Counted from the first letter of the stretch, positions 1-6,504 are shown. The stretch is DNA of 7,786 nucleotides from Eubacterium sp. (GCA_017419895.1 JAFOKI010000099.1:1-7786), one strand, 5' to 3'. The notes: a model not told the origin generated them from the sequence alone. Numbers and translations: made by a program.

Positions 1-708
1 AATAACTGCCATTTCGGAACAGGTTTCTATTGGAACCGCATGATCGGTCAGGACGACATGATCACGATGAACGTATGCAACACCACACCGCTCATGGCTC
101 CTCCGGGAGGTAAAAAAGCTGTCGTAGGAACAAACCCGGTTGGTATTTATATTCCTTCGGAATCGTACGGTCCGTTGATGCTCGACGTAGCTACGAGCCA
201 GGTAGCGCAGGGCAGAATTTTTGATTACAGACTCAAGCATCAGCCACTTCCCGATGGTTGGGCTGTCGATAAAAACGGACTTCCCACGAACGATCCTGAT
301 ATCGCTGAGTTCCTGACTCCGTTCGGCGGACACAAAGGTTACGGCTTCGCTGTTATGGTAGAAGTGCTATCCGGACTTCTCGCAGGCGCGGAAACCGGAT
401 ACGGTGTTGGAGATATCAACGATTACGCAAATGCCAGCAAGATCACACAGACATTCTTCGCAATGAGAATAGACATGTTCCGTGACCCGAAAGCGTTCCG
501 CGCGGATGTAGATAAATATATCGAGTATCTTAAATCCACGCCGACAGTTGAAGGTCAGACGGTTTATTATCCAGGCGAGATCGAGACGATCAACGCTAAA
601 AAAGCCGAGGAGCAGGGCATGCAGCTTCCGGAAGACCTCATTGAGGAACTGTCCGGCTTCGCAAGAGAAGGAAATATTCCCGATATCGAATCGTATTTTG
701 AGTTATAG
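1..708 (+). CDS. Ldh2-family malate/L-lactate-type dehydrogenase, copy A (5' end outside window)
   Basis: Partial gene: the frame is open from base 1 and ends at TAG 706-708, giving the last 235 residues. It aligns without gaps to residues 114-348 of the complete copy at 5405-6451, with about 38 differences (roughly 84% identity by hand count). Visible family features are NNCHFG near the left edge (the active-site His region), GTNPVGIY, LMLDVATSQVAQGR, and FGGHKGYGFA in the nucleotide-binding region. The family (malate/L-lactate/sulfolactate/ureidoglycolate/diketogulonate dehydrogenases) reduces 2-keto acids or oxidises 2-hydroxy acids with NAD(P) in the cytosol. It does not use a Rossmann fold. 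Substrate cannot be told from sequence. The internal ATG at 40 is not the start, because conserved family sequence lies upstream of it. The E2-like gene follows after 30 bases, so the two are probably co-transcribed. Confidence 0.93.
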   Translation, partial: NNCHFGTGFYWNRMIGQDDMITMNVCNTTPLMAPPGGKKAVVGTNPVGIYIPSESYGPLMLDVATSQVAQGRIFDYRLKHQPLPDGWAVDKNGLPTNDPDIAEFLTPFGGHKGYGFAVMVEVLSGLLAGAETGYGVGDINDYANASKITQTFFAMRIDMFRDPKAFRADVDKYIEYLKSTPTVEGQTVYYPGEIETINAKKAEEQGMQLPEDLIEELSGFAREGNIPDIESYFEL

Positions 709-738
709 TTTTGAGTATAGTCGTAAGGATACCGCATA

Positions 739-1656
739 ATGGCAGAAAAACCGAAAAAAAGATGGGGAGACAGGCGTGACGGCAGATTGATGCGTGAGAT
801 CGATCCGATGCATGCAATAGTCCCGTACCTTTACGTAAACAGGGCGGACAATGAAGCGTTTATTCAGGAATCGATCGATATGGCGCCGGTATTTGAGTAT
901 ATCGACAGGAAAAATGCCGCGCTCAAGGCCAAGGTAGAAGCCGGCGAACTTCCTGAAAGCGCGCTGAACGATCCGTATAAGCCTTTTTACGTAATGCTCA
1001 TGGCGCTCGTGAAAACGATCCATTTAAGGCCGGGGCTGAACAGGTTTGTCTGCAACATGAAGCTTTATCAGAAAGATGAGGTCAGTGTCGGATTTACGGT
1101 CAAGAAACGTTTCGCGGATAACGCCGATGAGGCTCTTGCGTACAAAAAGTTCGGACCCGAAACCACGATGGACACACTCTATGAGGAAATCGTCAAAGAA
1201 ATCAATTTCTGTAAAGACGAGAACCAGGTGGACAATTCCGTCGACTTTATGGGTAAGTTCATGAAGCTTCCGACGTTTATCCTTAAACCGGTCTTCCGTT
1301 TCATCCGGTTCCTGGACAGACACGGCAAAGTTCCGTACGAGCTCATCAAGACAGACCCCAACTACGCATCCTGCTTTATCACCAATCTGGGATCGATCCA
1401 CCTCAAGTCAGGGTATCATCATCTTAGCAACTGGGGAACGACTTCGCTATTTGTAATTATTGGCGAGCGTAAATACAAGCCGATTTTCAAGGAAGACGGC
1501 AGCTATGAGATGAAACTCATGAACGATATCGGTCTCACGGTCGATGAAAGGATCGCGGACGGTTTCTATTTTGCCAAGTCGATCAGGCTTTTCAAGAAAC
1601 TCATTGAAGAACCGGATCTGCTGGAGCTTCCGGCATCCACAGAAATCGATTATTAA
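739..1656 (+). CDS. Lone E2-like (2-oxoacid dehydrogenase acyltransferase / CAT-fold) protein, active-site His replaced
   Basis: 305 aa. The C-terminal half resembles the catalytic domain of dihydrolipoyl acyltransferases (E2) and chloramphenicol acetyltransferase: FITNLGS at 213-219 matches the E2 TISNLG segment, WGTTSLFVIIGE at 232-243 matches the following strand, and VDERIADG at 268-275 sits where E2 has DHRxxDG. The catalytic His of HxxxDG is Glu270 here (codon GAA, two changes from a His codon), while the Asp-Gly pair is kept. There is no lipoyl domain, no peripheral-subunit-binding domain and no E1 or E3 gene nearby, so it is unlikely to act in a normal ketoacid dehydrogenase complex. 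It may be a non-classical acyltransferase or a non-catalytic CAT-fold protein. The N-terminus is Lys/Arg-rich (KPKKRWGDRRDGR) with no signal peptide. AAGG at 725-728 lies 10 bases before ATG. It probably shares an operon with the Ldh2 gene upstream. Fold assignment is fairly secure, function is not. Confidence 0.82.
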   Translation: MAEKPKKRWGDRRDGRLMREIDPMHAIVPYLYVNRADNEAFIQESIDMAPVFEYIDRKNAALKAKVEAGELPESALNDPYKPFYVMLMALVKTIHLRPGLNRFVCNMKLYQKDEVSVGFTVKKRFADNADEALAYKKFGPETTMDTLYEEIVKEINFCKDENQVDNSVDFMGKFMKLPTFILKPVFRFIRFLDRHGKVPYELIKTDPNYASCFITNLGSIHLKSGYHHLSNWGTTSLFVIIGERKYKPIFKEDGSYEMKLMNDIGLTVDERIADGFYFAKSIRLFKKLIEEPDLLELPASTEIDY

Positions 1657-1687
1657 ACAAAGCTATATTCTGTCATATTGAAATAAC

Positions 1688-1715
1688 AAAGGCGGAGCCT
1701 CACGGCTCCGCTTTT
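1688..1715 (+). terminator. Rho-independent terminator after the E2-like gene, possibly bidirectional
   Basis: GCGGAGCC (1692-1699) pairs with GGCTCCGC (1704-1711) around a TCAC loop. Flanking A/T pairs and one G-T pair extend the stem to about 12 bp, and TTTT (1712-1715) follows. It lies 31 bases past the stop codon. On the minus strand the hairpin is followed by TTTGTTATTT, so it could also stop transcripts from the convergent LysR gene. Confidence 0.85.
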
Positions 1716-1730
1716 CGTATGGTAAAAGAC

Positions 1731-1804
1731 TGATTATTACCTTTGCGGCGGCTGATGACTATTTCCTTTGCAGCGACTAATATGACTATTATCTTTGCGG
1801 AAGA
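1731..1804. repeat. Three imperfect 22-bp tandem repeats in the convergent intergenic region
   Basis: Units start at 1731, 1756 and 1783 (steps of 25 and 27 bases). Each follows TGAYTATT, two variable bases, then CTTTGCRG. The repeats lie between the terminator at 1688-1715 and the 3' end of the LysR gene, so they would be in the 3' tail of a LysR transcript. They have no internal dyad symmetry and too few units for a CRISPR. The rest of the 1657-1849 gap holds nothing else recognisable. Function unknown. Confidence 0.7.
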
Positions 1805-1849
1805 CATGTTTCCGGACGGTTAACTCCTGCTGCAAGCTGCCGCGGTCCG

Positions 1850-2731
1850 TCATTCGACCGTCAACTTGCCACGCTCCGCATACCTGATAAGCGCGTCCAT
1901 GTCTGAGAACCGGTAGGCGTCCTTTTTCCAGGTCAGCGCAATGTTTACATATACGGGTTCTTCCAGCGGAACGAAAACAATATCGTCGAAATGACGCACC
2001 AGATCCTTGAACAGGAATCCGACGGCGAGGTCGTTTCTGACCATCTCGCAGATCGAGTAGATCTGGGCGATCTTGAGGATTACCCTAGGATGAACGTCCG
2101 CCTCCGCAAACCTCTTGTATAGTATTGAAGAATGATGGAACCCGGAAGGGAACATGACTATCTTTTCCCCGTCAAGCATTTTAATGGGGATGTTTTTTAT
2201 ATAGGTAAAAGGATGGGCTTTTGACGTTACGCAGCCGAATTCGAGCGAGCTTACAGGCACCGAACGGTAAGCCGGATCGATCACGTCGGTCTGCGGGACG
2301 AGGGCCATATCGACGAGTTCTTCGCTGAGTTTTTGCCTTAGAGAGGGACTCCCGTCCTCGACGATCTCGATGCTTATATCCGGATGGCTGGTCAGAAAAT
2401 CGCGAAAAAGAACGGGGAGCACGAGTGAACCGATCATCGGCGGGACCCCGAGCCTGAGCGTGTGGCGTTTACGCCCGAGATCCATCATTATATCCGTCAG
2501 AAGATCGGCGCTTCCTATAACGTTCCGCGAAAGCGACAGGAGTTTTTGTCCCTCTGTTGTAAGGGACATTCCCCGGTATTGCCGCTTAAAGAGAAAAACC
2601 CCGAACTCGTCTTCAAGCGCTTTTATCGAAGAGGAGATGGACGGCTGCGAAACGTGAAGGATTTCGGCTGCCTTTGTTACATTACCGTATTCACAAACGG
2701 CTTGAAAATACTTGAGTTGAGTGAGATTCAC
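1850..2731 (-). CDS. LysR-family transcriptional regulator, probable regulator of the divergent malic enzyme gene
   Basis: 293 aa from a GTG start at 2731-2729, chosen because GGAGG (2742-2738) lies 6 bases upstream and the protein then begins MNLTQLKYFQAV, the usual LysR N-terminus. A TTG seven codons further upstream is possible but would overlap this ribosome binding site. The winged helix-turn-helix spans about residues 17-40 (NVTKAAEILHVSQPSISSSI). The effector-binding domain starts near residue 88 with LRLGVPPMIGSLVLPVLF and continues to the end. Members are typically tetrameric cytosolic DNA-binding proteins activated by a small metabolite. The gene is transcribed divergently from the malic enzyme gene with 127 bases between the starts, and this gap contains a T-N11-A palindrome. 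That layout resembles MleR, a LysR protein controlling malolactic genes in lactic acid bacteria. Malate or a related acid as effector is inference only. Confidence 0.93.
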   Translation of the reverse strand: MNLTQLKYFQAVCEYGNVTKAAEILHVSQPSISSSIKALEDEFGVFLFKRQYRGMSLTTEGQKLLSLSRNVIGSADLLTDIMMDLGRKRHTLRLGVPPMIGSLVLPVLFRDFLTSHPDISIEIVEDGSPSLRQKLSEELVDMALVPQTDVIDPAYRSVPVSSLEFGCVTSKAHPFTYIKNIPIKMLDGEKIVMFPSGFHHSSILYKRFAEADVHPRVILKIAQIYSICEMVRNDLAVGFLFKDLVRHFDDIVFVPLEEPVYVNIALTWKKDAYRFSDMDALIRYAERGKLTVE

Positions 2732-2789
2732 TACGAGCCTCCACTGCGTCAAAAGAAATAGGAAAAACCTATAATGGTACTATTATTAT

Positions 2790-2811
2790 GTATTTTACAA
2801 ATACAAAATAC
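2790..2811. promoter_or_regulatory. Probable LysR operator in the LysR / malic enzyme divergent region
   Basis: GTATTTTACAAATAC (2790-2804) has perfect 6-bp inverted arms (GTATTT / AAATAC) around 3 bases and contains T2791-N11-A2803, the classic LysR-type box. A further AAATAC half-site follows at 2806-2811, 7 bases on from the second arm, so the full 22 bp also reads as a 7-bp inverted repeat with an 8-base spacer. A weaker dyad, ATAAT at 2771-2775 against ATTAT at 2782-2786, lies beside it and could be a second site. Confidence 0.65.
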
Positions 2812-2822
2812 TGCATTATGCT
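2794..2822 (+). promoter_or_regulatory. Candidate promoter of the malic enzyme gene
   Basis: TTTACA (2794-2799; 5 of 6 to TTGACA), a 17-base spacer, and TATGCT (2817-2822; 4 of 6 to TATAAT). The -35 box lies inside the LysR palindrome, so bound regulator would block or reposition polymerase. An alternative is the perfect TATAAT at 2770-2775, which has no good -35. The gene's ribosome binding site is AAAAGGAGG at 2845-2853, 5 bases before ATG. Confidence 0.4.
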
Positions 2823-2858
2823 GAAGGTGTCAAGGGAAGTGAATAAAAGGAGGCTGAA

Positions 2859-4034
2859 ATGGATTACGCAAAGGAATCGTTGAAGCTCCATGAACAGTGG
2901 AGAGGAAAAATCGAAATGGTATCCAGAGTCCCGGTCAGTGACTCCAGGGATTTGTCTCTCGCTTACACACCGGGTGTGGCGCAGCCCTGCCTTGAGATCC
3001 AGAAGGATCCGTGCAAGAGCTACGACCTTACCAGACGCTGGAATACCTGCGCGGTCATAACCGACGGGACCGCGGTACTCGGGCTGGGCGATATAGGGCC
3101 GGAGGCCGGAATGCCTGTAATGGAAGGTAAATGCGTGCTTTTCAAAGCGTTCGGGAATGTTGACGCAGTGCCGCTTTGTTTGAAAACAAAGGATGTCGAC
3201 GCGATCGTAGAGACGATCTATCTGCTTTCCGGATCGTTCGGAGGCGTAAATCTGGAAGATATATCCGCGCCGCGGTGCTTTGAGATAGAGAAAAGACTGA
3301 AAGAACGCTGCGACATTCCTATCTTCCACGATGACCAGCACGGCACAGCCGTGATCACGCTTGCCGGCCTGACGAACGCTCTCAAACTCCTGGGGAAGAA
3401 AAAGGAAGAAGTCAGAATCGTCACTTCCGGAGCCGGCGCAGCCGCGATCGCCATTACCAAACTTCTCCTTTCCTACGGTTTTACCAATGTAATCATGACC
3501 GACCGCCGCGGAATAATCTATAAAGGCCGCCCGGAAGGCATGAATCCCATAAAAGAAGAAATGGCTGAGGTTACCAATCTCGGCCTTGAAAAGGGAACTC
3601 TCGCTGACGCGATGAAAGGCGCAGATGTGTTTATAGGCGTTTCTGCTCCGGGCCTTGTGACACAGGACATGGTCCGCTCGATGGCAAAGGATCCGATAAT
3701 CTTTGCCTGCGCCAATCCGACACCGGAAATCTTTCCGGAAGACGCCATCGCCGCGGGAGCCGCAGTCGTATCCAGCGGCAGATCCGATTATCCCAACCAG
3801 ATCAACAACGTCCTCGCGTTCCCCGGTATATTCCGCGGCGCGTTCGACGTTCGCGCGAGCGAGATCAATGAGGAAATGAAACTTGCCGCTGCGGAAGCCA
3901 TAGCGGGTCTCATCTCGGACGAAGAACTCAATTCCGAATACATTATCCCGAAAGCCTTTGACTGCCGTGTGGGCCCGGCTGTCGCGAAAGCGGTTGCCGA
4001 GGCAGCGATAAGGACCGGAGTCGCGAGGAAATAA
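2859..4034 (+). CDS. Malic enzyme (NAD(P)-dependent, short prokaryotic type)
   Basis: 391 aa, normal for the short bacterial form without a phosphotransacetylase domain. It oxidatively decarboxylates malate to pyruvate and CO2 with NAD(P)+ and a divalent metal, in the cytosol. Seen: SLAYTPGVA with catalytic Tyr36; [18 protein letters not shown] then MPVMEGK with catalytic Lys91; NLEDIS (131-136) and FHDDQHGTA (156-164) supplying metal ligands; the Rossmann glycine motif [10 protein letters not shown] (190-199) with Asp215 after strand 2; and [18 protein letters not shown] near 325-345, typical of the C-terminal closing region. The start has an excellent AAAAGGAGG. NAD versus NADP preference, and malolactic versus malic activity, cannot be settled here. 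The divergent LysR gene suggests acid-responsive control. It ends 28 bases before a strong hairpin terminator. Confidence 0.96.
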   Translation: MDYAKESLKLHEQWRGKIEMVSRVPVSDSRDLSLAYTPGVAQPCLEIQKDPCKSYDLTRRWNTCAVITDGTAVLGLGDIGPEAGMPVMEGKCVLFKAFGNVDAVPLCLKTKDVDAIVETIYLLSGSFGGVNLEDISAPRCFEIEKRLKERCDIPIFHDDQHGTAVITLAGLTNALKLLGKKKEEVRIVTSGAGAAAIAITKLLLSYGFTNVIMTDRRGIIYKGRPEGMNPIKEEMAEVTNLGLEKGTLADAMKGADVFIGVSAPGLVTQDMVRSMAKDPIIFACANPTPEIFPEDAIAAGAAVVSSGRSDYPNQINNVLAFPGIFRGAFDVRASEINEEMKLAAAEAIAGLISDEELNSEYIIPKAFDCRVGPAVAKAVAEAAIRTGVARK

Positions 4035-4061
4035 AGATTGATTATAATCTGGCATATACAA

Positions 4062-4088
4062 AAACGGAGCCCGTGCAGGGCTCCGTTT
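4062..4088. terminator. Bidirectional terminator between the malic enzyme and enolase-superfamily genes
   Basis: AAACGGAGCCC (4062-4072) pairs perfectly with GGGCTCCGTTT (4078-4088) around a GTGCA loop, an 11-bp stem between convergent genes. The minus-strand exit reads TTTTT after the stem and the plus-strand exit reads TTTCGTTT, so it should work both ways. The CGGAGCC/GGCTCCG core is shared with the terminator at 1688-1715. Confidence 0.87.
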
Positions 4089-4108
4089 CGTTTGGTCATA
4101 CACCGATA

Positions 4109-5206
4109 CTATTTCAGCTCGTTGTTCGCTCTGATCCAGTCCATATCGTAGATCAAGCCTGTTCCCGGAAGATCGGGGATCGTCAGGATGCCGTTCTCCG
4201 GTTCCGGATAATTCTTGAGGCAGCGGCGCATGATACCGTTGAACAGGAACAGCTTTTCAAGCTTGTAAGCGTTCGAAGCGGCGCTCAGGAGATGCATGTG
4301 GATGATCTCGAAGCAGTGCGGAGCGAAGAGCAGGTTCCACGCCTGAGTCATTCCGGCGACTTTGCGCATCTCGGTGTAACCGCCGGCCTTTGTTGCGTCG
4401 AGCTGAACGATATCTACAGCACCAGACAGCAGGAGATCGCGCATACCGAACTTTGTGTACTCGTGCTCACCCGTAGCGAGCGGGATGTTGAGAGCGCGGC
4501 GGACACGTGCGAGGCCCGGAATGTCATCCGCTGGAGCAGGCTCCTCGAATGCCGCGATGTCGCAGTCTTTGATGAGCTCGGCGAATCTGACGGCAGTTCC
4601 GCTGTCCCAGACGTTGTTCGCGTCCAGGATGATGTCGATGTTCGGACCGACCATTTCGCGGACGGCTTTGACACGGCGGGCGTCTTCTTTGATGTTTTTG
4701 CCGAGATCGACGCCGACCTTCATCTTGATCGTGTCGTAACCGAGATCGACGAACGATTTCATTTCAGCCAGAAGCTCATCGAGCGAGTAGGACGTCCAGC
4801 CGCCGCTCGCGTATGTCGGGATCTCGCGTTTGCTTCCGCCGAAGAGCTTGTGCAGAGGCTGACCAAGGATCTTGCCCTTGAGGTCCCAGAGCGCGATGTC
4901 CACGACGCTCAGTGCCACCAGACAAAGTCCTTTTCTTCCGGATCCTCTCATGTTGAGCAGCATCTCATTCCAAAGATCCTCCGTGTCCATCGGATCTCTT
5001 CCGAGCAGGATCGGTTTGAGCCTGTGCTCTATGAGAGCAGCCATGTCGTCCCTGATCGTGATACCGTGTCCGGTCAGCCCGTCTTCAGTAGTGATCTCGA
5101 CAACAGTCATCTCCGCGATATCGTACCTGAGCGTGGAATCGCCGACTCCCGCACAGTCAGATGTCGATACGTAGAAGACTTCTACATTACTGATCTTGTG
5201 ACCCAT
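4109..5206 (-). CDS. Enolase-superfamily enzyme, mandelate racemase subgroup (probable acid-sugar/hydroxy-diacid dehydratase)
   Basis: 365 aa. The N-terminal capping domain (about 1-115, ISNVEVFYV...) is followed by the (beta/alpha)7-beta barrel. Catalytic residues visible: the KxK motif IKMKVG (Lys161, Lys163); metal ligands Asp195 (LDANN), Glu221 (FEEP) and Glu247 (TGEHE); the His-Asp dyad Asp270 (VQLDATKAGG) and His297 (APHCFE); and Glu317. Most of these numbers coincide with those I recall for Pseudomonas mandelate racemase. The subgroup removes a proton alpha to a carboxylate, giving racemisation or, most often, dehydration of sugar acids or hydroxy-diacids (fuconate, talarate/galactarate, tartrate) to 2-keto acids. 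The exact substrate is not readable. ATG at 5206 is preceded by AGGGGG with a spacer of about 8 bases. It diverges from Ldh2 copy B, whose family handles 2-keto or 2-hydroxy acids, so a shared pathway is plausible. Confidence 0.94.
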   Translation of the reverse strand: MGHKISNVEVFYVSTSDCAGVGDSTLRYDIAEMTVVEITTEDGLTGHGITIRDDMAALIEHRLKPILLGRDPMDTEDLWNEMLLNMRGSGRKGLCLVALSVVDIALWDLKGKILGQPLHKLFGGSKREIPTYASGGWTSYSLDELLAEMKSFVDLGYDTIKMKVGVDLGKNIKEDARRVKAVREMVGPNIDIILDANNVWDSGTAVRFAELIKDCDIAAFEEPAPADDIPGLARVRRALNIPLATGEHEYTKFGMRDLLLSGAVDIVQLDATKAGGYTEMRKVAGMTQAWNLLFAPHCFEIIHMHLLSAASNAYKLEKLFLFNGIMRRCLKNYPEPENGILTIPDLPGTGLIYDMDWIRANNELK

Positions 5207-5224
5207 AGTGTTTTCCCCCTTGAT

Positions 5225-5243
5225 AGTTTAACTGACCCCTTTT
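5225..5243 (-). repeat. 19-bp motif copy 1, upstream of the enolase-superfamily gene
   Basis: On the minus strand this reads AAAAGGGGTCAGTTAAACT, ending 18 bases before the start codon and just before its ribosome binding site. It matches 17 of 19 bases of the plus-strand sequence at 6637-6655. The role is unknown; it could be a regulator site or a dispersed repeat. Confidence 0.5.
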
Positions 5244-5301
5244 GGTTCTCAATATTCCTATTCTCAATTTAGCATGATATGAGGACAAATGCCACCCTCA
5301 A

Positions 5302-5331
5302 TTGACTTGTATGCAAGGCGCGTGATATCTT
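5302..5331 (+). promoter_or_regulatory. Candidate promoter of Ldh2 copy B
   Basis: TTGACT (5302-5307; 5 of 6 to consensus), an 18-base spacer, and TATCTT (5326-5331; 4 of 6) with an upstream TG at 5323-5324 giving an extended -10. Transcription would start near 5338, leaving a leader of about 67 bases that contains the hairpin at 5347-5367. The divergent minus-strand gene has no clear -35/-10 pair in this gap. Confidence 0.5.
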
Positions 5332-5346
5332 TAGAGTTACAAAGTG

Positions 5347-5367
5347 TCCAGCCGGCCTGCGGCTGGA
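5347..5367 (+). other. Leader hairpin upstream of Ldh2 copy B
   Basis: TCCAGCCG (5347-5354) and CGGCTGGA (5360-5367) form a perfect 8-bp stem with a GCCTG loop, about 9 bases after the predicted transcription start. No T-tract follows (AATTAGC), so it is not an ordinary terminator. It could stabilise the mRNA 5' end or bind a regulator. Confidence 0.6.
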
Positions 5368-5404
5368 ATTAGCTTATGATATGCATTTGGGGAAATACAG
5401 AATT

Positions 5405-6451
5405 ATGAAAACAGTTGATGCTAAAAAGATCGAAAGCCTGGTTAAGCAGATTTTCATGGCCGAGGGTCTGACGGAAGATGATTCCGCGATTCTCGCCACG
5501 GTTCTTGTCGACGCTAATCTTACGGGGCGGGCGTCTCACGGAGTGCTTCGTGTGTCGTCATATGTCAGGCGTCTCAGGGCGGGCGGCGCCAAGAAGAACC
5601 CGCAGATGAAGATCATCAAGGAAACACCGCTCAGCGCGATCATAGATGCGGACAACAGCCTTGGCATGCTTTCCGCATATAAGACTGCGAAATACGTTAG
5701 GGAAAAGGCTGAAAAGAACGGAATGGCGGTGGTCAGCCTGACCAATAACTGCCATTTTGGCACGGGTTTCTACTGGAACCGCATGATCGGCCGGGATGAC
5801 ATGATCACGATGAACGTGACAAACACGCCGCCGCTCATGGTCCCCCCGGGCGGCAAAAAGCCAATGGTCGGAACGAATCCCGTAGGCATCTATGTTACTT
5901 CAGAATCATACGGTCCGCTGATGCTCGACGTCGCGACGAGCCAGGTCGCGCAGGGGCGACTCGTGGATTACAGCCTTAAGCATCAGCCGATCCCCGACGG
6001 ATGGGCTGTCGACAAGGACGGGCATCCCACGAACGATCCGGATGCCGCGGTGTTCCTGATGCCCTTCGGCGGGCACAAAGGCTACGGCTTTGCTGTAATG
6101 GTAGACGTATTCTGCGGACTTTTAGCCGGTGCTGAAACGGGTTACGGTGTTAAAGACATCAATGATTACGCGTCGATCAGTCACGTCACCCAGACGTTCT
6201 TCGCGATGCGTATCGATTTGTTCCGCGATCCCGCGGAGTTCCGCCGTGACGTGGACAAATACATCGAGTACCTTAAATCCACTCCGACCGTGGAAGGTCA
6301 GACGGTCTATTATCCGGGCGAGCTCGAAAAAATCAATGCTGAAAAAGCACGCCGCGAAGGTATGCAGCTCCCGGAAGACCTCATAGACGAACTTGCGGGT
6401 TTCGCGAGAGAAGGCAATATTCCGGATATCGAGTCGTATTTTGAGATATAA
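5405..6451 (+). CDS. Ldh2-family malate/L-lactate-type dehydrogenase, copy B (complete)
   Basis: 348 aa from ATG 5405, beginning MKTVDAKKIESLVKQIF, where the family normally starts. An ATG at 5381 would add eight unconserved residues and has no ribosome binding site; the GGGG at 5389-5392, 12 bases before 5405, is itself weak. Family features: RASHGVLRVSSYVRRL with conserved His45, NNCHFG with active-site His117, GTNPVGIY (156-163), LMLDVATSQVAQGR (172-185), GWAVDKDGHPTNDP (199-212) and FGGHKGYGFAVMVD (221-234). The protein is a cytosolic NAD(P)-dependent 2-hydroxyacid/2-ketoacid oxidoreductase. Known relatives act on malate, lactate, sulfolactate, ureidoglycolate and 2,3-diketogulonate, and the sequence does not choose between them. 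It is a close paralogue of copy A at the left edge, with differences clustered near 216-219 and 255-261 (copy B numbering). It has its own promoter and terminator, so it appears monocistronic, and it diverges from the enolase-superfamily gene. Confidence 0.95.
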   Translation: MKTVDAKKIESLVKQIFMAEGLTEDDSAILATVLVDANLTGRASHGVLRVSSYVRRLRAGGAKKNPQMKIIKETPLSAIIDADNSLGMLSAYKTAKYVREKAEKNGMAVVSLTNNCHFGTGFYWNRMIGRDDMITMNVTNTPPLMVPPGGKKPMVGTNPVGIYVTSESYGPLMLDVATSQVAQGRLVDYSLKHQPIPDGWAVDKDGHPTNDPDAAVFLMPFGGHKGYGFAVMVDVFCGLLAGAETGYGVKDINDYASISHVTQTFFAMRIDLFRDPAEFRRDVDKYIEYLKSTPTVEGQTVYYPGELEKINAEKARREGMQLPEDLIDELAGFAREGNIPDIESYFEI

Positions 6452-6504
6452 CAACAAAGGGGACTGCAGGTATGCGGTCAGCCTGATGATTTTCAGCTGT
6501 TTCG

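Noticed and set aside
703..1401. Two minus-strand frames (703-1023 and 1024-1401) opposite the E2-like gene
   Set aside because: No ribosome binding sites or recognisable sequence, and entirely antisense to a supported gene.
1731..1804. CRISPR array
   Set aside because: Only three divergent units with 3-5 bases between them; no unique spacers and no cas genes.
1755..1823. 22-codon plus-strand ORF across the tandem repeats (MTISFAATNMTIIFAEDMFPDG)
   Set aside because: Its two internal repeats are in frame, but there is no ribosome binding site, it lies just past a terminator, and the first repeat unit is out of frame. Probably chance.
2769..4103. 444-codon open frame on the minus strand opposite the malic enzyme gene
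   Set aside because: It is longer than the real gene but its protein is Arg/Cys/His/Phe-rich with no recognisable motif, it lacks a good ribosome binding site, and the plus strand encodes a complete malic enzyme with all catalytic residues. It is an antisense artefact of codon bias.
4073..5272. 399-codon open frame on the plus strand opposite the enolase-superfamily gene
   Set aside because: It runs through the terminator and covers the whole of a well-supported minus-strand gene; its composition is rich in Asp, Val and Arg from reverse-complemented codons. Not a gene.
6472..6486. Four-codon leader peptide (ATG after AAAGGGG)
   Set aside because: Too short and no attenuator arrangement follows; the nearby hairpin is adequately explained as the terminator of Ldh2 copy B.
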